Below are positions 45,528 through 55,071 of a stretch of 64,000 nt of DNA, one piece after another (positions within the stretch are counted from its first letter, which is position 1; the number at the start of each line of letters is the position of its first letter). This stretch comes from Caldilineaceae bacterium SB0661_bin_32. GTDB lineage: Bacteria; Chloroflexota; Anaerolineae; Caldilineales; Caldilineaceae. The stretch spans positions 1 through 64,000 of the forward strand of contig VXMH01000033.1 in the NCBI GenBank assembly GCA_009841235.1, in the 5' to 3' direction. The position numbers were made by a program, and so were the translations under genes. Under the pieces are notes generated by a model. It was not told the origin of the DNA. It saw only the letters and a list, made by a program, of their open reading frames with translations, and did no database searches.

Positions 45528-47210
45528 ATGTTGTCGAAACACAAGATCCCCAAGACGTGGATCATTCTGATGGCGCTGATGGCGATGGTCCTTGCCGTCT
45601 CGGCTTGCGCAGCGCCGGCAGCGGCGCCGGCGGCCGATTCAGGAGAGATGGCCGCTGACAGCGATGACGAGATGATGGAGGAGATGCACTTCCGCGCGAC
45701 GATACCGTTCTTCGCGCAGGACTGGTCGCCGTTGCGAGGCGGCGGCTGGAATATGCACTACCTGGCATTCTGGAACGCCGGGCCGATGTATATTGACGAA
45801 CATGGCGAACTGCATGCGTATGTCTTTAACGAATGGACCCCGAACGAGGACATGTCGCAGTGGACCTTCAAGATCGACCCGGACGCGGTCTTTTCGGATG
45901 GCAGCTCAATAACTGCTCAGGACGTGGTGGCGACCTGGAATCTGATCGCGCATCCCGCTACCACGCACCAGCGCGTCACTTTGTTCATGACCGGTGTGGT
46001 TGGCTTTGAGGACGTGTTCAACGGCGAGGCGATGACGATGCCCGGTGTGGTCGCCCTGGACGACAGCACGGTGCAGGTGACGTTGGAAGGGCCTGACCCG
46101 CTGTTCCACAAGAAACTGGCCACCAACCTGATTGGCCCGGTCAAGGCTTCGGTTGCGATTGGCGAGGACGGCTTCGAGATTGCCGAATGGTGGCACCCGA
46201 AAAACAACCCCGTGACCAGCGGACCCTTCATGCCCGACGAGATGGACCTGAACAAGGGTGTGGTCACCTTCGTGAAGAATCCGAACTTCTGGGTGGCGGA
46301 ACCGATGTTGGACAGATTTACGGTTACGTCGATTGAAGACAGGACGATCGTGACGACAATGCTGGCCAATGGGGAACTGGACCAGGGTTGGCCGCCCAAT
46401 GACGCCGCATCACAGGCGCTGCTGGGAGCGGACTACTTTGAGTGCGGCCAGGCACCCGGCATCGGTGGATTCTTCTTGAATCCCACGATAGAACCGACCA
46501 GCGACCTCAACTTCCGCAAGGCGTTGGTCCTGGCGGTAGACAGGGAGCAGATCTTCAATCTTTCCAGCCCTGACGGCAGTGGCTGGGTACCGACAGGTGA
46601 GCCGCTGCGAGCATTGCCCGGTGCGGATCCCAACTTTGTACCGCATCCTTTCGATCCTGAGGCTGCCAAGGAAGCGTTGGCGGCGTCCGCATATGCTGAT
46701 GCGGCCGACGTACCCAAGATGATCATGGCCGGCGTGAGCAGCCCCGGGACGGAGGTTCTGGCGCAGTACATGGCGGAGCAGTGGCGCCAGCTGTTCGGCA
46801 TCACGGCGATCGAGATGAGCCCGCAGTTTGACAGCTGGGAAGGCCCCGGCGCGCCGGCGCTTTTCCGTGACGGCGCCGGCGTGCGTGTTCCCGATGCGGC
46901 GTTGATGCTGCTCGGTTCGCTGCACTCCTCTTCCAACCTGGCCCGCAACATCATGGGCGGCTACGCCGATCCTGAGGTGGATGCGCTGATCGAAGAGGCA
47001 GTCACCCTGGGAGCGGATGATCCGAACCGCATCGCGCTGTCACAGCAGGCGCAGCAGGTATTCCACGACCAGTATATGGTCATTCCGATCGGCACAGGTT
47101 GCGGCGGCTCGGTCAAGGGTGGCGCAATGCCTTGGGTACATGGCACGCGGCGCAACGCCGACGCCCAGTTCGTCGAGCCTTGGAAGATCTACATCGAGCA
47201 TATGGAGTAA
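45528..47210 (+). CDS. Dpp/Opp-type peptide (or oligosaccharide) substrate-binding lipoprotein
   Basis: A 560-residue family-5 binding protein. The leader is MLSKHK... with the lipobox AVSAC and then an Ala/Pro linker. The family core shows LAFWNAGPMYIDEHGELHAYVFNEW, WTFKIDPDAVFSDGSSITAQDVV and LNFRKALVLAVDREQIF. ATG 45528 is taken; TTG 45525 is directly before it and AAGGAGGA is 7 nt upstream. Family 5 proteins bind peptides, nickel or oligosaccharides; the ligand is not clear. Two stem-loops follow before the permease genes. Confidence 0.92.
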   Translation: MLSKHKIPKTWIILMALMAMVLAVSACAAPAAAPAADSGEMAADSDDEMMEEMHFRATIPFFAQDWSPLRGGGWNMHYLAFWNAGPMYIDEHGELHAYVFNEWTPNEDMSQWTFKIDPDAVFSDGSSITAQDVVATWNLIAHPATTHQRVTLFMTGVVGFEDVFNGEAMTMPGVVALDDSTVQVTLEGPDPLFHKKLATNLIGPVKASVAIGEDGFEIAEWWHPKNNPVTSGPFMPDEMDLNKGVVTFVKNPNFWVAEPMLDRFTVTSIEDRTIVTTMLANGELDQGWPPNDAASQALLGADYFECGQAPGIGGFFLNPTIEPTSDLNFRKALVLAVDREQIFNLSSPDGSGWVPTGEPLRALPGADPNFVPHPFDPEAAKEALAASAYADAADVPKMIMAGVSSPGTEVLAQYMAEQWRQLFGITAIEMSPQFDSWEGPGAPALFRDGAGVRVPDAALMLLGSLHSSSNLARNIMGGYADPEVDALIEEAVTLGADDPNRIALSQQAQQVFHDQYMVIPIGTGCGGSVKGGAMPWVHGTRRNADAQFVEPWKIYIEHME

Positions 47211-47211
47211 C

Positions 47212-47280
47212 TTTCAGCGAAGGCTGAAATCGTAGTATTGCAAGGGCAAGGGCGTCAAGCAGCCTATGGCGCCTTTGCCC
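47212..47280 (+). other. Two successive intercistronic stem-loops
   Basis: TTTCAGC (47212-47218), a 4-nt loop and GCTGAAA (47223-47229) form a perfect 7-bp hairpin starting 1 nt after the stop. A second hairpin pairs GGGCAAGGGCG (47244-47254) with CGCCTTTGCCC (47270-47280) at 10 of 11 positions. Neither has a T-run. They sit between the binding protein and the first permease gene (47388). Confidence 0.7.
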
Positions 47281-47387
47281 GCGTATTCCGGTCAAGCCCG
47301 CACCATTTCCCTTGAGGGCAGTTTCGCCTCACACCGGCACCAGGAATCCCGTTATAGTATCCCAGCTCCGGCATTGAAGGATTAGCA

Positions 47388-48353
47388 ATGGGTCAATACG
47401 TCCTGCGCCGCATTCTTTATTGGATCCCGGCACTTCTGCTGCTGGCGCTGTCCGTGTATGCGTTGGCCTTTTTCGGCGCGGGGGATCCGATCAAGTTGAT
47501 GTTCCTGCGGGAAGAGGGTGATGTGACCTATGACGCGCAGCGGTTGGATGCCATCCGCCGGGAGAAGGGCTTGGACCGCCCGTTCCTTGTGCAGTTCGGG
47601 GAGTACACCTGGCATCTTGTGCAGGGCGACCTGGGCATGTCGGTAATTTCGGGGCGTTCCGTCAATGACATGGTCGGAGCGACTGCGCCCGTCTCGTTTC
47701 AGATTGGGATCGCAACCGTGATCCTGGTCGCGATCCTTGGCATTCCATTAGGCATATTAGCCGGCCTCAACCACAACAATTGGATAGACAACTCGATACT
47801 TGGCTCCGCGCTCTTCATCAGCGGCGTACCCAGCTATGTAGTGGGGCCGATGCTGATGGTCTTTTTGGTATTGGGGTTGGGCATCATGAAGACGACGCCT
47901 TACGGGTGGGAAGGGCTGTTCAGCAAGAAGGCGATCCTGCCCATGTTCGTCATGGTCTTTGGCTCGATCGCGATCATCATTCGCCAGACCCGGTCAGGCG
48001 TGCTCGAAGTATTGTCGGAGGACTATGTGCGCACGGCGCGAGCCAAGGGCGTGCCGGAGTTCATGGTGATCGTCCGTCATATGTTGAGACCGGTTCTGAC
48101 GCCGGTCGTAACTGTTTTGGGGCAGATGTTGATCGGAATCGTAAACGGCGCAATCATCGTAGAGAAGATTTTCGGTATCCCGGGCTTGGGCCGTTTGACT
48201 ATCGACTTCACTTACGGGGTAGACTATCCCGTCATCGTGGCGATCACGTTGATCGGCGCCTTCCTGGTTATGGCGTTGAACTTGCTGGTGGACATCACTT
48301 ATCCTTTGCTGGATCCGCGGGCGGCCCAGGCCATGACCGGCGTAGAGGATTAG
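47388..48353 (+). CDS. Dpp/Opp-type permease (DppB-like)
   Basis: A 321-residue inner-membrane permease with six hydrophobic segments. N-terminal YVLRRILYWIPALLLLALSV is typical of DppB. EDYVRTARAKGVPEF is the EAA-type loop that meets the ATPases, and GIPGLGRLTIDFTYGVDYPVI the last-segment signature. It lies 177 nt after the binding-protein gene, across two stem-loops, and 104 nt before its partner permease. Confidence 0.93.
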   Translation: MGQYVLRRILYWIPALLLLALSVYALAFFGAGDPIKLMFLREEGDVTYDAQRLDAIRREKGLDRPFLVQFGEYTWHLVQGDLGMSVISGRSVNDMVGATAPVSFQIGIATVILVAILGIPLGILAGLNHNNWIDNSILGSALFISGVPSYVVGPMLMVFLVLGLGIMKTTPYGWEGLFSKKAILPMFVMVFGSIAIIIRQTRSGVLEVLSEDYVRTARAKGVPEFMVIVRHMLRPVLTPVVTVLGQMLIGIVNGAIIVEKIFGIPGLGRLTIDFTYGVDYPVIVAITLIGAFLVMALNLLVDITYPLLDPRAAQAMTGVED

Positions 48354-48457
48354 CGTTCACAGGGCAACATGTAGCAGTCAGGATTCTTAACCTGGACGAG
48401 TTCGCACTGATGCATTTTGGGGCAGTACAGGTACAGAAAACGAGCAAGCGGTGAGGA

Positions 48458-49429
48458 ATGACGACTCAGGAAATCACGGCAACCGGGGATATCGAAATAG
48501 CTGAGGCCAGCCGCACCAATCTGTGGCGGGATGCGGTGGCGCGATTGGCGGCGAACCGTCTGGCGGTCGTGGCCATTTTGCCAATTGTACTCCTGTTTTT
48601 CATCGCAGCTTTCGGCCCATACCTGACCCCTTATGATTTTCTGGCGCAGGATTTTACGGCACGGCTGGCTTCACCGTCAAGCGAACACTGGCTGGGTACC
48701 GACGAGTTGGGACGCGATGTTTTCAGCCGTATCCTCTACGGCGCGCGAACGGCTGTCTCAGTGGGCCTTGTGTCGACTGCGATCAGCTTGATCGTCGGGC
48801 TGGTGATGGGGTCGCTGGCAGGTTACCTGGGGGGACGGGTGGACATGTTGGTCGTCTGGCTGACCGACATGACGCGTTCGATGCCGGCGCTGCTGCTGGC
48901 AATCGTGATCAACCTGACGCTTAAGGTGCCGCTCGAAGCCTGGATGGAGCAGATGTATCTTGCGTCCAAGAACACTTTCTTCCGCCAGACGATGTGGGTG
49001 GACCTGGTGCTGGTCTTCGGCGCGCTGGCGCTGATTCAGTGGCCCGGCTACGCCCGCCTCATCCGAGGCCAGATCCTGTCTATACGCAGCCGCAACTACG
49101 TGCTGGCCGCGCGCGCCCTGGGAATGCCGACGGGGCGTATCCTCACTCGCTACGTAATCCCTAACGCGATGGGACCATTGATCGTTGCGGTCAGCGCCGG
49201 AATGGGGGGCGCCATGGTTCTCGAATCTGCATTCAGTTTCCTGGGCGTCGGTGTGCAGCTGCCTATCCCCAGTTGGGGGAAGATGATCAGCGACGGTCTG
49301 CGAATGTGGCAGACGCATCCTCACCTGCTGGTCGGTCCGGCGGTTATGATGGCGGTGATCACAGTCTCATTTGCCTGGCTGGGCGACGGCCTGAACGATG
49401 CGCTCAATCCCCGCCAGTGGGGTGGATAA
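48458..49429 (+). CDS. Dpp/Opp-type permease (DppC-like)
   Basis: A 323-residue permease with the DppC features: SEHWLGTDELGRDVFSRILYG, then the EAA-type RSRNYVLAARALGMPTG and SFLGVGVQLPIPSWGKM. The extra 25-residue segment EAWMEQMYLASKNTFFRQ in the middle is longer than in many homologues. Together with the gene at 47388 it forms the channel. The start follows GCGGTGAGGA. Confidence 0.92.
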   Translation: MTTQEITATGDIEIAEASRTNLWRDAVARLAANRLAVVAILPIVLLFFIAAFGPYLTPYDFLAQDFTARLASPSSEHWLGTDELGRDVFSRILYGARTAVSVGLVSTAISLIVGLVMGSLAGYLGGRVDMLVVWLTDMTRSMPALLLAIVINLTLKVPLEAWMEQMYLASKNTFFRQTMWVDLVLVFGALALIQWPGYARLIRGQILSIRSRNYVLAARALGMPTGRILTRYVIPNAMGPLIVAVSAGMGGAMVLESAFSFLGVGVQLPIPSWGKMISDGLRMWQTHPHLLVGPAVMMAVITVSFAWLGDGLNDALNPRQWGG

Positions 49430-49491
49430 CTTCACCGGTTGGAGGCCTGCACGGCCCCTGCCAGTTGTGTAACGGCCTCCGGCTACAGTAG

Positions 49492-50532
49492 ATGGAAGCG
49501 ACAACGGCTACTATGTCCGTCCTCCTTGACGTGCAAGAACTGCAGACCCGTTTTCAGGTGCGTAAAGGTTACGTGTACGCCGTCAACGGCGTCTCCTTCA
49601 AACTGGAAGAGGGGGAGACTCTAGCCGTGGTCGGCGAAAGCGGCTGCGGCAAGAGTGTCACGATGCTGAGCCTTGTCCGACTGTTGCCGCCTGCAGCCAG
49701 CATCGAGAACGGGAAGGTACTTCTGCGAGGTGATGATTTGCTGCAGATCGACCAGCGCCAGCTGCGTGACGTGCGCGGAGGCCAGATCGGCATGATCTTC
49801 CAGGACCCGATGACCTCGCTCAACCCGTTCATTAACATCGGCACGCAGATGTCCGAACCATTAATCTATCATCGGGGAATGAGCAAGAAGGAGGCGCTGG
49901 CCCGCAGTGCTGAACTCCTGGAGATGGTAGGGATTCCCGACGGTGAGGCGCGGCTGCGCGAGTATCCACACCAGTTCTCGGGCGGTATGCGCCAGCGGGT
50001 CATGATCGCCATGTCGATGTCGTGCGAGCCGGCGGTCCTGATCGCAGATGAGCCGACGACGGCGCTGGACGTCACGATTCAGGCGCAGATCGTCGAGCTG
50101 GTCAAGGAGTTGCGCGACCGGTCGGGCGTGGCAGTGATCTGGATTACGCACGACTTGAGCGTGGTGGCGGGCATCGCCGACAGGGTCATTGTCATGTATG
50201 CCGGCTACATCGTAGAGGAGGCGCCGGTTGACGCGCTGTTTGAAGATCCGCGCCATCCGTACACGGTCGGGCTGATGGGGGCGTTACCCAGTCTGGAGGG
50301 AGAGACGGGCACTCGCCTGACGACGATCGGCGGATCGCCGCCCGACCTGGAGGACCTTCCTGACTTTTGCCCCTTTCACACGCGCTGCCCGTATTCCATC
50401 GACCGCTGCCGGACGGAAAACCCGATGTTGGAACCGGTCGCCGATGCCAGTGACAGAGGTCACCGCGCGGCCTGTTGGGTTGATATCAGGGAGGTGGAGG
50501 TCCAGTCAAATGGAGCCGGCGCCAGCAGTTAG
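49492..50532 (+). CDS. Dpp/Opp-type ATPase (DppD-like)
   Basis: A 346-residue ABC ATPase. Walker A GESGCGKS, signature FSGGMRQRV and Walker [13 protein letters not shown] are complete. The C-terminal oligo_HPY zinc-type segment reads [17 protein letters not shown] 49492 and ATG 49513 both fit the frame; neither has a strong ribosome-binding site. It lies 62 nt after the DppC-like gene and makes one of two different ATPases of the importer. Confidence 0.93.
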   Translation: MEATTATMSVLLDVQELQTRFQVRKGYVYAVNGVSFKLEEGETLAVVGESGCGKSVTMLSLVRLLPPAASIENGKVLLRGDDLLQIDQRQLRDVRGGQIGMIFQDPMTSLNPFINIGTQMSEPLIYHRGMSKKEALARSAELLEMVGIPDGEARLREYPHQFSGGMRQRVMIAMSMSCEPAVLIADEPTTALDVTIQAQIVELVKELRDRSGVAVIWITHDLSVVAGIADRVIVMYAGYIVEEAPVDALFEDPRHPYTVGLMGALPSLEGETGTRLTTIGGSPPDLEDLPDFCPFHTRCPYSIDRCRTENPMLEPVADASDRGHRAACWVDIREVEVQSNGAGASS

Positions 50533-50580
50533 GGGAATGCCATCTTCGGGCTGTTCAACACGTGACCGAAAGTCCTTGCC

Positions 50581-51573
50581 ATGAGCCAATCTGTAAACGG
50601 CAACAGCGAACCTCTTGTTCGGGTAGAGAATCTGACCAAGCATTTCTCCGTGCGCATCGGCGCGTATGGCGAGACAAAGGCGACGGTGCATGCGCTGGAC
50701 GACGTCTCCTTCGACGTGCAGAGGGGTGAGACCCTGGGTCTGGTGGGCGAGTCGGGCTGCGGCAAGTCGACCGCCGGCCTGACGTTGCTGCAATTGCATC
50801 GACCCACTTCGGGGAAGGTATTCTTTGACGAGACCGAAGTAACCGGGCTGCCGGACAAGGAGATGCGCCCCCTGCGCAGGCGGATGCAGATAATCTTCCA
50901 GGACCCCTATTCGACGCTCAGCCCGCGTATGACGATAGGGAACGCGATCGGCGAGCCGCTGTGGCTGCACGAGCTGGCAAGCGGGCAGGAGGTGCAGGAA
51001 CGGATCGCCGAGCTGCTCGACGACGTCGGCCTGAACCCGGCATTTGCCTTTCGCTACCCACACGAGTTTTCCGGCGGTCAGCGGCAGCGGGTGTGCATTG
51101 CCCGTGCGCTGGCGTGCGAACCGGAGTTTATCGTCTGCGACGAGCCGATCTCGGCGCTGGACGTGTCGATTCAGGCCCAGATCATCAATTTATTGCAGGA
51201 CCTACAAGAGGAGTATCATCTCACCTACCTCTTCATCGCGCACGATCTGGCCGTGGTGCGTCATATCAGCGACAGGGTGGCGGTGATGTACCTGGGCCGC
51301 GTCGTGGAGATGGCGCCCAAAGAGAAACTGTTTGACAACCCCCTGCATCCCTATACAAATGCGCTACTGCTGTCGGTGCCTGTGCCCAACCCTCGCCAGG
51401 AGCGGCAGCGCCAACACACTGTCATTCAAGGCAACGTGCCGAGCGCGATCAGTCCACCCAGCGGTTGCCGCTTCCATCCCCGCTGTCCACTTGCCTTTGA
51501 GCCGTGCGACCACGAGGTGCCCGAGTGGCGGGAGGTAGAGTCCGGCCACTGGGTCGCATGCCACGCCGTGTGA
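50581..51573 (+). CDS. Dpp/Opp-type ATPase (DppF-like)
   Basis: A 330-residue ABC ATPase with Walker A GESGCGKS, signature FSGGQRQRV and Walker B FIVCDEPISALD. The C-terminus has CRFHPRCPLAFEPC, the oligo_HPY motif. It lies 48 nt after the DppD-like gene. It completes the five-gene importer. Because the importer at 58172-61888 has no ATPase in this window, these two ATPases may serve both. Confidence 0.94.
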   Translation: MSQSVNGNSEPLVRVENLTKHFSVRIGAYGETKATVHALDDVSFDVQRGETLGLVGESGCGKSTAGLTLLQLHRPTSGKVFFDETEVTGLPDKEMRPLRRRMQIIFQDPYSTLSPRMTIGNAIGEPLWLHELASGQEVQERIAELLDDVGLNPAFAFRYPHEFSGGQRQRVCIARALACEPEFIVCDEPISALDVSIQAQIINLLQDLQEEYHLTYLFIAHDLAVVRHISDRVAVMYLGRVVEMAPKEKLFDNPLHPYTNALLLSVPVPNPRQERQRQHTVIQGNVPSAISPPSGCRFHPRCPLAFEPCDHEVPEWREVESGHWVACHAV

Positions 51574-51711
51574 AAAGACGGAGGCTGCCGTATGCGCGTG
51601 GCTACAGGTAACAAGACGTCGCATATCATGCCTGCTGGCAGCGGCGCACAGACTGGAAACCAGCGAATGATTGATTCCTCGCTTCCTTCACCAGATTGAA
51701 CAGGCTGTCAG

Positions 51712-52286
51712 ATGAATAAGGTACTTGCTGGCGACTATCAGATTCTGGCGCAGTCGCCCGACCCGGATACGGTGTATACCGGCTCGCCCTGCCTGGCGCA
51801 GTTGCCGTCGGGCCGGCTGATCGCCAGTATCGACGTGCGGGGGCAGATGCGTGTGCTGCTGCGCACGATCATTGACGGGCATACCACCGGGGAAGTCGCC
51901 TCGGTATGCAGCCTGGAGGACGATGGCGAGAGGCTGGACTACCGCTTCGTGCAGTTCTATCCGATGCCGGGCGCGCAATGCAAGTTCCATATCGTGCATG
52001 ACGAAGAGAGCGACCTGTTCTGGACGACGGTCTGCCTGCCGACGGACATGTGGCAGGCGCGGGAACCGCTGCGCGCTGTGTTGCGATGAGCCGCAGCATT
52101 TTTGAGGCGTTCAGCTATGCTTCGCAGCTGATCCGGGGCGAGGATCTGCTGGTGATAGCCCGCACGTCGCAGGGAGGGTTCAACCAGCATGACACGAACC
52201 TGGTGACTTTGCACCGCATCGAGAAGTTCAGAGAGCTGGCTCTCGATATAAAGCCAGTGTACAGCAGGGGCCCGCGGCTTCACTGA
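51712..52286 (+). pseudogene. Sialidase-like (BNR) gene with internal deletion and frameshift
   Basis: Two pieces match the start and end of one exo-sialidase-like family. The first runs 51712-52089 and begins VYTGSPCLAQLPSGRLIAS, continuing to KFHIVHDEESDLFWTTV and then DMWQAREPLR. The second runs about 52068-52286 in another frame, with CVAMSRSIFEAFSYASQLI, then LLVIARTSQGGFNQHDTNLV and ending at a stop at 52284. The middle of the family sequence, around GNERRILALY, is missing between them, so an out-of-frame deletion of several dozen codons lies near 52070. The gene sits between the importer ATPase gene and the flavin monooxygenase gene. The intact relative is at 43885. The family call rests on motif memory. 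Confidence 0.65.
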
Positions 52287-52317
52287 TAGATCACACTTGG
52301 TTATAGGGAGGAAGAAG

Positions 52318-53388
52318 ATGAAACTGGGCACTTTCATGATGCCGCTCCATCCGCCGGAGAAGGACTATACGCTGGGATTTGAAGAGGACATCGAGTTTGT
52401 CGTGCGTGCGGACGAGTTGGGCTTTACGGAGGCCTGGATTGGCCAGCACCACACGTTGGCGTGGGAACCGATCCCGTCGAACGACGTCTTCATCGCCAAT
52501 GTGCTGCCGCGCACGAAGAACATCCGACTCGGCAGCGGGGTCTCGATATTGCCGCAGCATCACCCGGTCAATGTGGCGGTGCGTTTGGCCTATCTGGACC
52601 ATCTGTCACGGGGACGCATAAACGCCGGTTTCGGCCAGGGGGGTGTGCCGACCGACTGGGAGCTTTTCGATCTGCCCGATCCGGGCACGCAGGGCCTTAT
52701 GACGGTCGAAAGCATCGACATGATCCTCAAACTGTGGCAGACCGATCCGCCGTTTAATTTTAAGGGCGACTTCTACCATATCAAGCTCGAAGGGGGAAAC
52801 CCGGAGTATGGTATCGGCGAGATTTTGCAGCCTTACCAGAAGCCGCATCCGCCGGTCGGGATGAGCATTATTCGCGGCCGGTCACGCGCCGCCAACATGG
52901 CGGGCGAGCGGGGCTACATTCCGATCAGCACGAACGTGGTATCCGGCTCGACACTCGCCGAACACTGGCAGACCTATTGCAACGGCGCTGCGAATGCCGG
53001 CCGACCAGAGCCGGACCGCGAGATTTGGCGTGTGGCGCGCAGCATCTTCATTGATGAGACGACCGAGGCTGCCTGGGAGCGGGCCAGCACCGGCGCGCTG
53101 GCAGGATCAATGGCCTATCTGCGCTGGCTGATCGGGTCGGCAGACATGGTCGAAGTTCTGAAGGACGACCCGGAGATGTCTGACGAAGATGTCACGGTAG
53201 AGTACATGCTGAGGAAGCTGTGCATCATCGGCGACAAGGATGAATGCCTGCGCCGGCTGCATGAACTGTATGAAGAGACGGGCGGCTGGGGCACGCTGCT
53301 CATGATCGCCCATGATTGGGACGACAAGGAGAGGTGGCTGGCCTGCATGGAGACACTGGCCAACGAGATTGTGCCTGCACTGCCCTAA
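52318..53388 (+). CDS. LLM-class flavin-dependent oxidoreductase
   Basis: A 356-residue luciferase-like monooxygenase-fold protein. Landmarks are MKLGTFMMPLHPP, ADELGFTEAWIGQHH, IRLGSGVSILPQHHPV and RGRINAGFGQGGVPTDW. ATG 52318 is chosen because AGGGAGGAAGAAG sits just upstream; the frame extends upstream with no family match. Members use FMN and O2 or F420; Chloroflexota have both types. The ThDP enzyme gene starts 77 nt later, so the two may act in sequence. Confidence 0.9.
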   Translation: MKLGTFMMPLHPPEKDYTLGFEEDIEFVVRADELGFTEAWIGQHHTLAWEPIPSNDVFIANVLPRTKNIRLGSGVSILPQHHPVNVAVRLAYLDHLSRGRINAGFGQGGVPTDWELFDLPDPGTQGLMTVESIDMILKLWQTDPPFNFKGDFYHIKLEGGNPEYGIGEILQPYQKPHPPVGMSIIRGRSRAANMAGERGYIPISTNVVSGSTLAEHWQTYCNGAANAGRPEPDREIWRVARSIFIDETTEAAWERASTGALAGSMAYLRWLIGSADMVEVLKDDPEMSDEDVTVEYMLRKLCIIGDKDECLRRLHELYEETGGWGTLLMIAHDWDDKERWLACMETLANEIVPALP

Positions 53389-53465
53389 GGATCTCCTGGT
53401 CAGGGCCAATTGCCGGCAGAATTACCACACTTGAATCGACAGGAAACTGTCAGGAAGCTTGCTAT

Positions 53466-55058
53466 ATGGCGAGAATGAATGGAGGGGAGGCCCTCGTGCG
53501 GTCTCTTGCCGCGGAAGGGCTGCGCGTCGTCTTTGGCGTGCCGGGCGCGGGGCAGTACGAGGCGATTGACGCGCTCTATACGACACCAAGCGTCCGCTAC
53601 ATCGCGGTGCGGCACGAACAGGCTGCCAGCTACATGGCGGACGGATATGCCCGAGCCAGCGGGGAGGTTGCCGCGGCGCTGGTGGTGGAAGGGCCGGGCC
53701 TCTTCAACGCCTTGTCGGGGGTTGCCACCGCGTACGCCACCTCGTCGCCGATTCTGGTGGTGACAGGGGGGCATCACCACCGCAAGAAGGGGCTGGAACT
53801 GAACGAAGAGGCATGGCTGGGGCCGCTGACGAAGTGGGTGGGCCGGGCAGGGCGTCCGGCGGAGATTCCCGGTTTGGTGCAAGAGGCGTTCCGGAAGCTG
53901 CGTTCGGGACGGCCGCGCCCGGTGGGCATAGAGGTGCCTCCTTCCGTGTTTGCGGCGACGGAGGAGGTCGGCCTTGTTCAGCCGGCAAACGGTTCGCCAG
54001 ATTCTGCCGGCCCCGACCCACAGGCGGTAAGGCGGGCGGCGGAGCTGCTATCTTCGGCGCGGCGACCCGTCATCTGGGCGGGCGGGGGCGTAATGCGCGC
54101 CAAGGCCGCGACCCTGGTTTCCGAGTTGGCCGACTATCTTCAGATCCCGGTGGTGACCACGAGACAGGGCAAGGGGACCATTTCAGAACTCCACCCGCTC
54201 TCCCTGGGTATGGCGGAGATGCGCTTTCAGCCGTTGCGCAACTGGCTGGCGGCGAGGGACCTGATCCTGGCGGTGGGGACGAGCCACTACTCCAGTGGGG
54301 ACGGCCAGCAGGTCATCCGCATCGACGTCGACGAGGAGGAGATCGGCGAAGGCGACTATACTTTGGCGCTCCAAGGCGATGCCTTTCCTGTCATGATGGC
54401 GCTCAACGGGGCGGTTGCGGCTGCCGGGCCGGCGCGTGAGGATAAAGCAGAGGCAGTTCAGGCCGAGGTCGCGGCCATTAACGGAAAACGCTTCGACCCG
54501 TCGAGGCAGTTGCATCCCCAGTGGGGTTTCATGGAAGCGATTCACGCGGCGCTGCCGGACGACGCGATCGTGATCCAGGGCATGAACCAGATGGGCTACT
54601 ACAGCCGCAACTATTTCAGAGCGAGGGGGCCGCACACCTATTTGACCAGCTCTTCACACGGCACGCTTGGATGCGCGTATCCGATCGCCCTGGGTGCTAA
54701 GGTGGGCTGCCCGGACCAGGTCGTCGTTTCGCTGTCGGGGGACGGCGGGTTTCTGTACAACGCGCAGGAGCTGTCCACGGCGGTACAGTACGGAATAAAC
54801 GCAATTGCCGTCGTATTCAACGACAACGCTTACGGGAATGTGCTGCGCGCGCAGATGGAGGAGTTCGACGGGCACGTGCTCGGCACCAGGTTGCACAATC
54901 CAGATTTCGCGGCGATGGCGCAGAGCTTCGGCGCGCACGGCGTGCTGGCAGAGGATGCGGATGCGCTGCAGGGGGCGCTGGAGGAAGCTGTTTCCGGGGA
55001 GAACGGTAAGCCGGTGCTGATCGAGGTCCCAGTAGGGATGCTGGACAGGGAGTTCTGA
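53466..55058 (+). CDS. Thiamine-diphosphate enzyme, acetolactate-synthase-like
   Basis: A 530-residue three-domain ThDP protein. The N-terminal Pyr domain keeps the catalytic Glu in AVRHEQAASYMADGYAR. The central domain contains VIWAGGGVMRAKAATLVSELADYLQ. The C-terminal PP domain has GDGGFLYNAQELSTAVQYGINAIAVVFNDNAYG, giving the GDG...N metal motif. ATG 53466 is used because AGGAA lies about 10 nt upstream and the protein begins at the family's usual place. Benzoylformate decarboxylase, glyoxylate carboligase and sulfoacetaldehyde acetyltransferase relatives remain possible. It is 13 nt from the HpaI aldolase gene. Confidence 0.9.
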   Translation: MARMNGGEALVRSLAAEGLRVVFGVPGAGQYEAIDALYTTPSVRYIAVRHEQAASYMADGYARASGEVAAALVVEGPGLFNALSGVATAYATSSPILVVTGGHHHRKKGLELNEEAWLGPLTKWVGRAGRPAEIPGLVQEAFRKLRSGRPRPVGIEVPPSVFAATEEVGLVQPANGSPDSAGPDPQAVRRAAELLSSARRPVIWAGGGVMRAKAATLVSELADYLQIPVVTTRQGKGTISELHPLSLGMAEMRFQPLRNWLAARDLILAVGTSHYSSGDGQQVIRIDVDEEEIGEGDYTLALQGDAFPVMMALNGAVAAAGPAREDKAEAVQAEVAAINGKRFDPSRQLHPQWGFMEAIHAALPDDAIVIQGMNQMGYYSRNYFRARGPHTYLTSSSHGTLGCAYPIALGAKVGCPDQVVVSLSGDGGFLYNAQELSTAVQYGINAIAVVFNDNAYGNVLRAQMEEFDGHVLGTRLHNPDFAAMAQSFGAHGVLAEDADALQGALEEAVSGENGKPVLIEVPVGMLDREF

Positions 55059-55071
55059 GGGAGGAGCAGGC

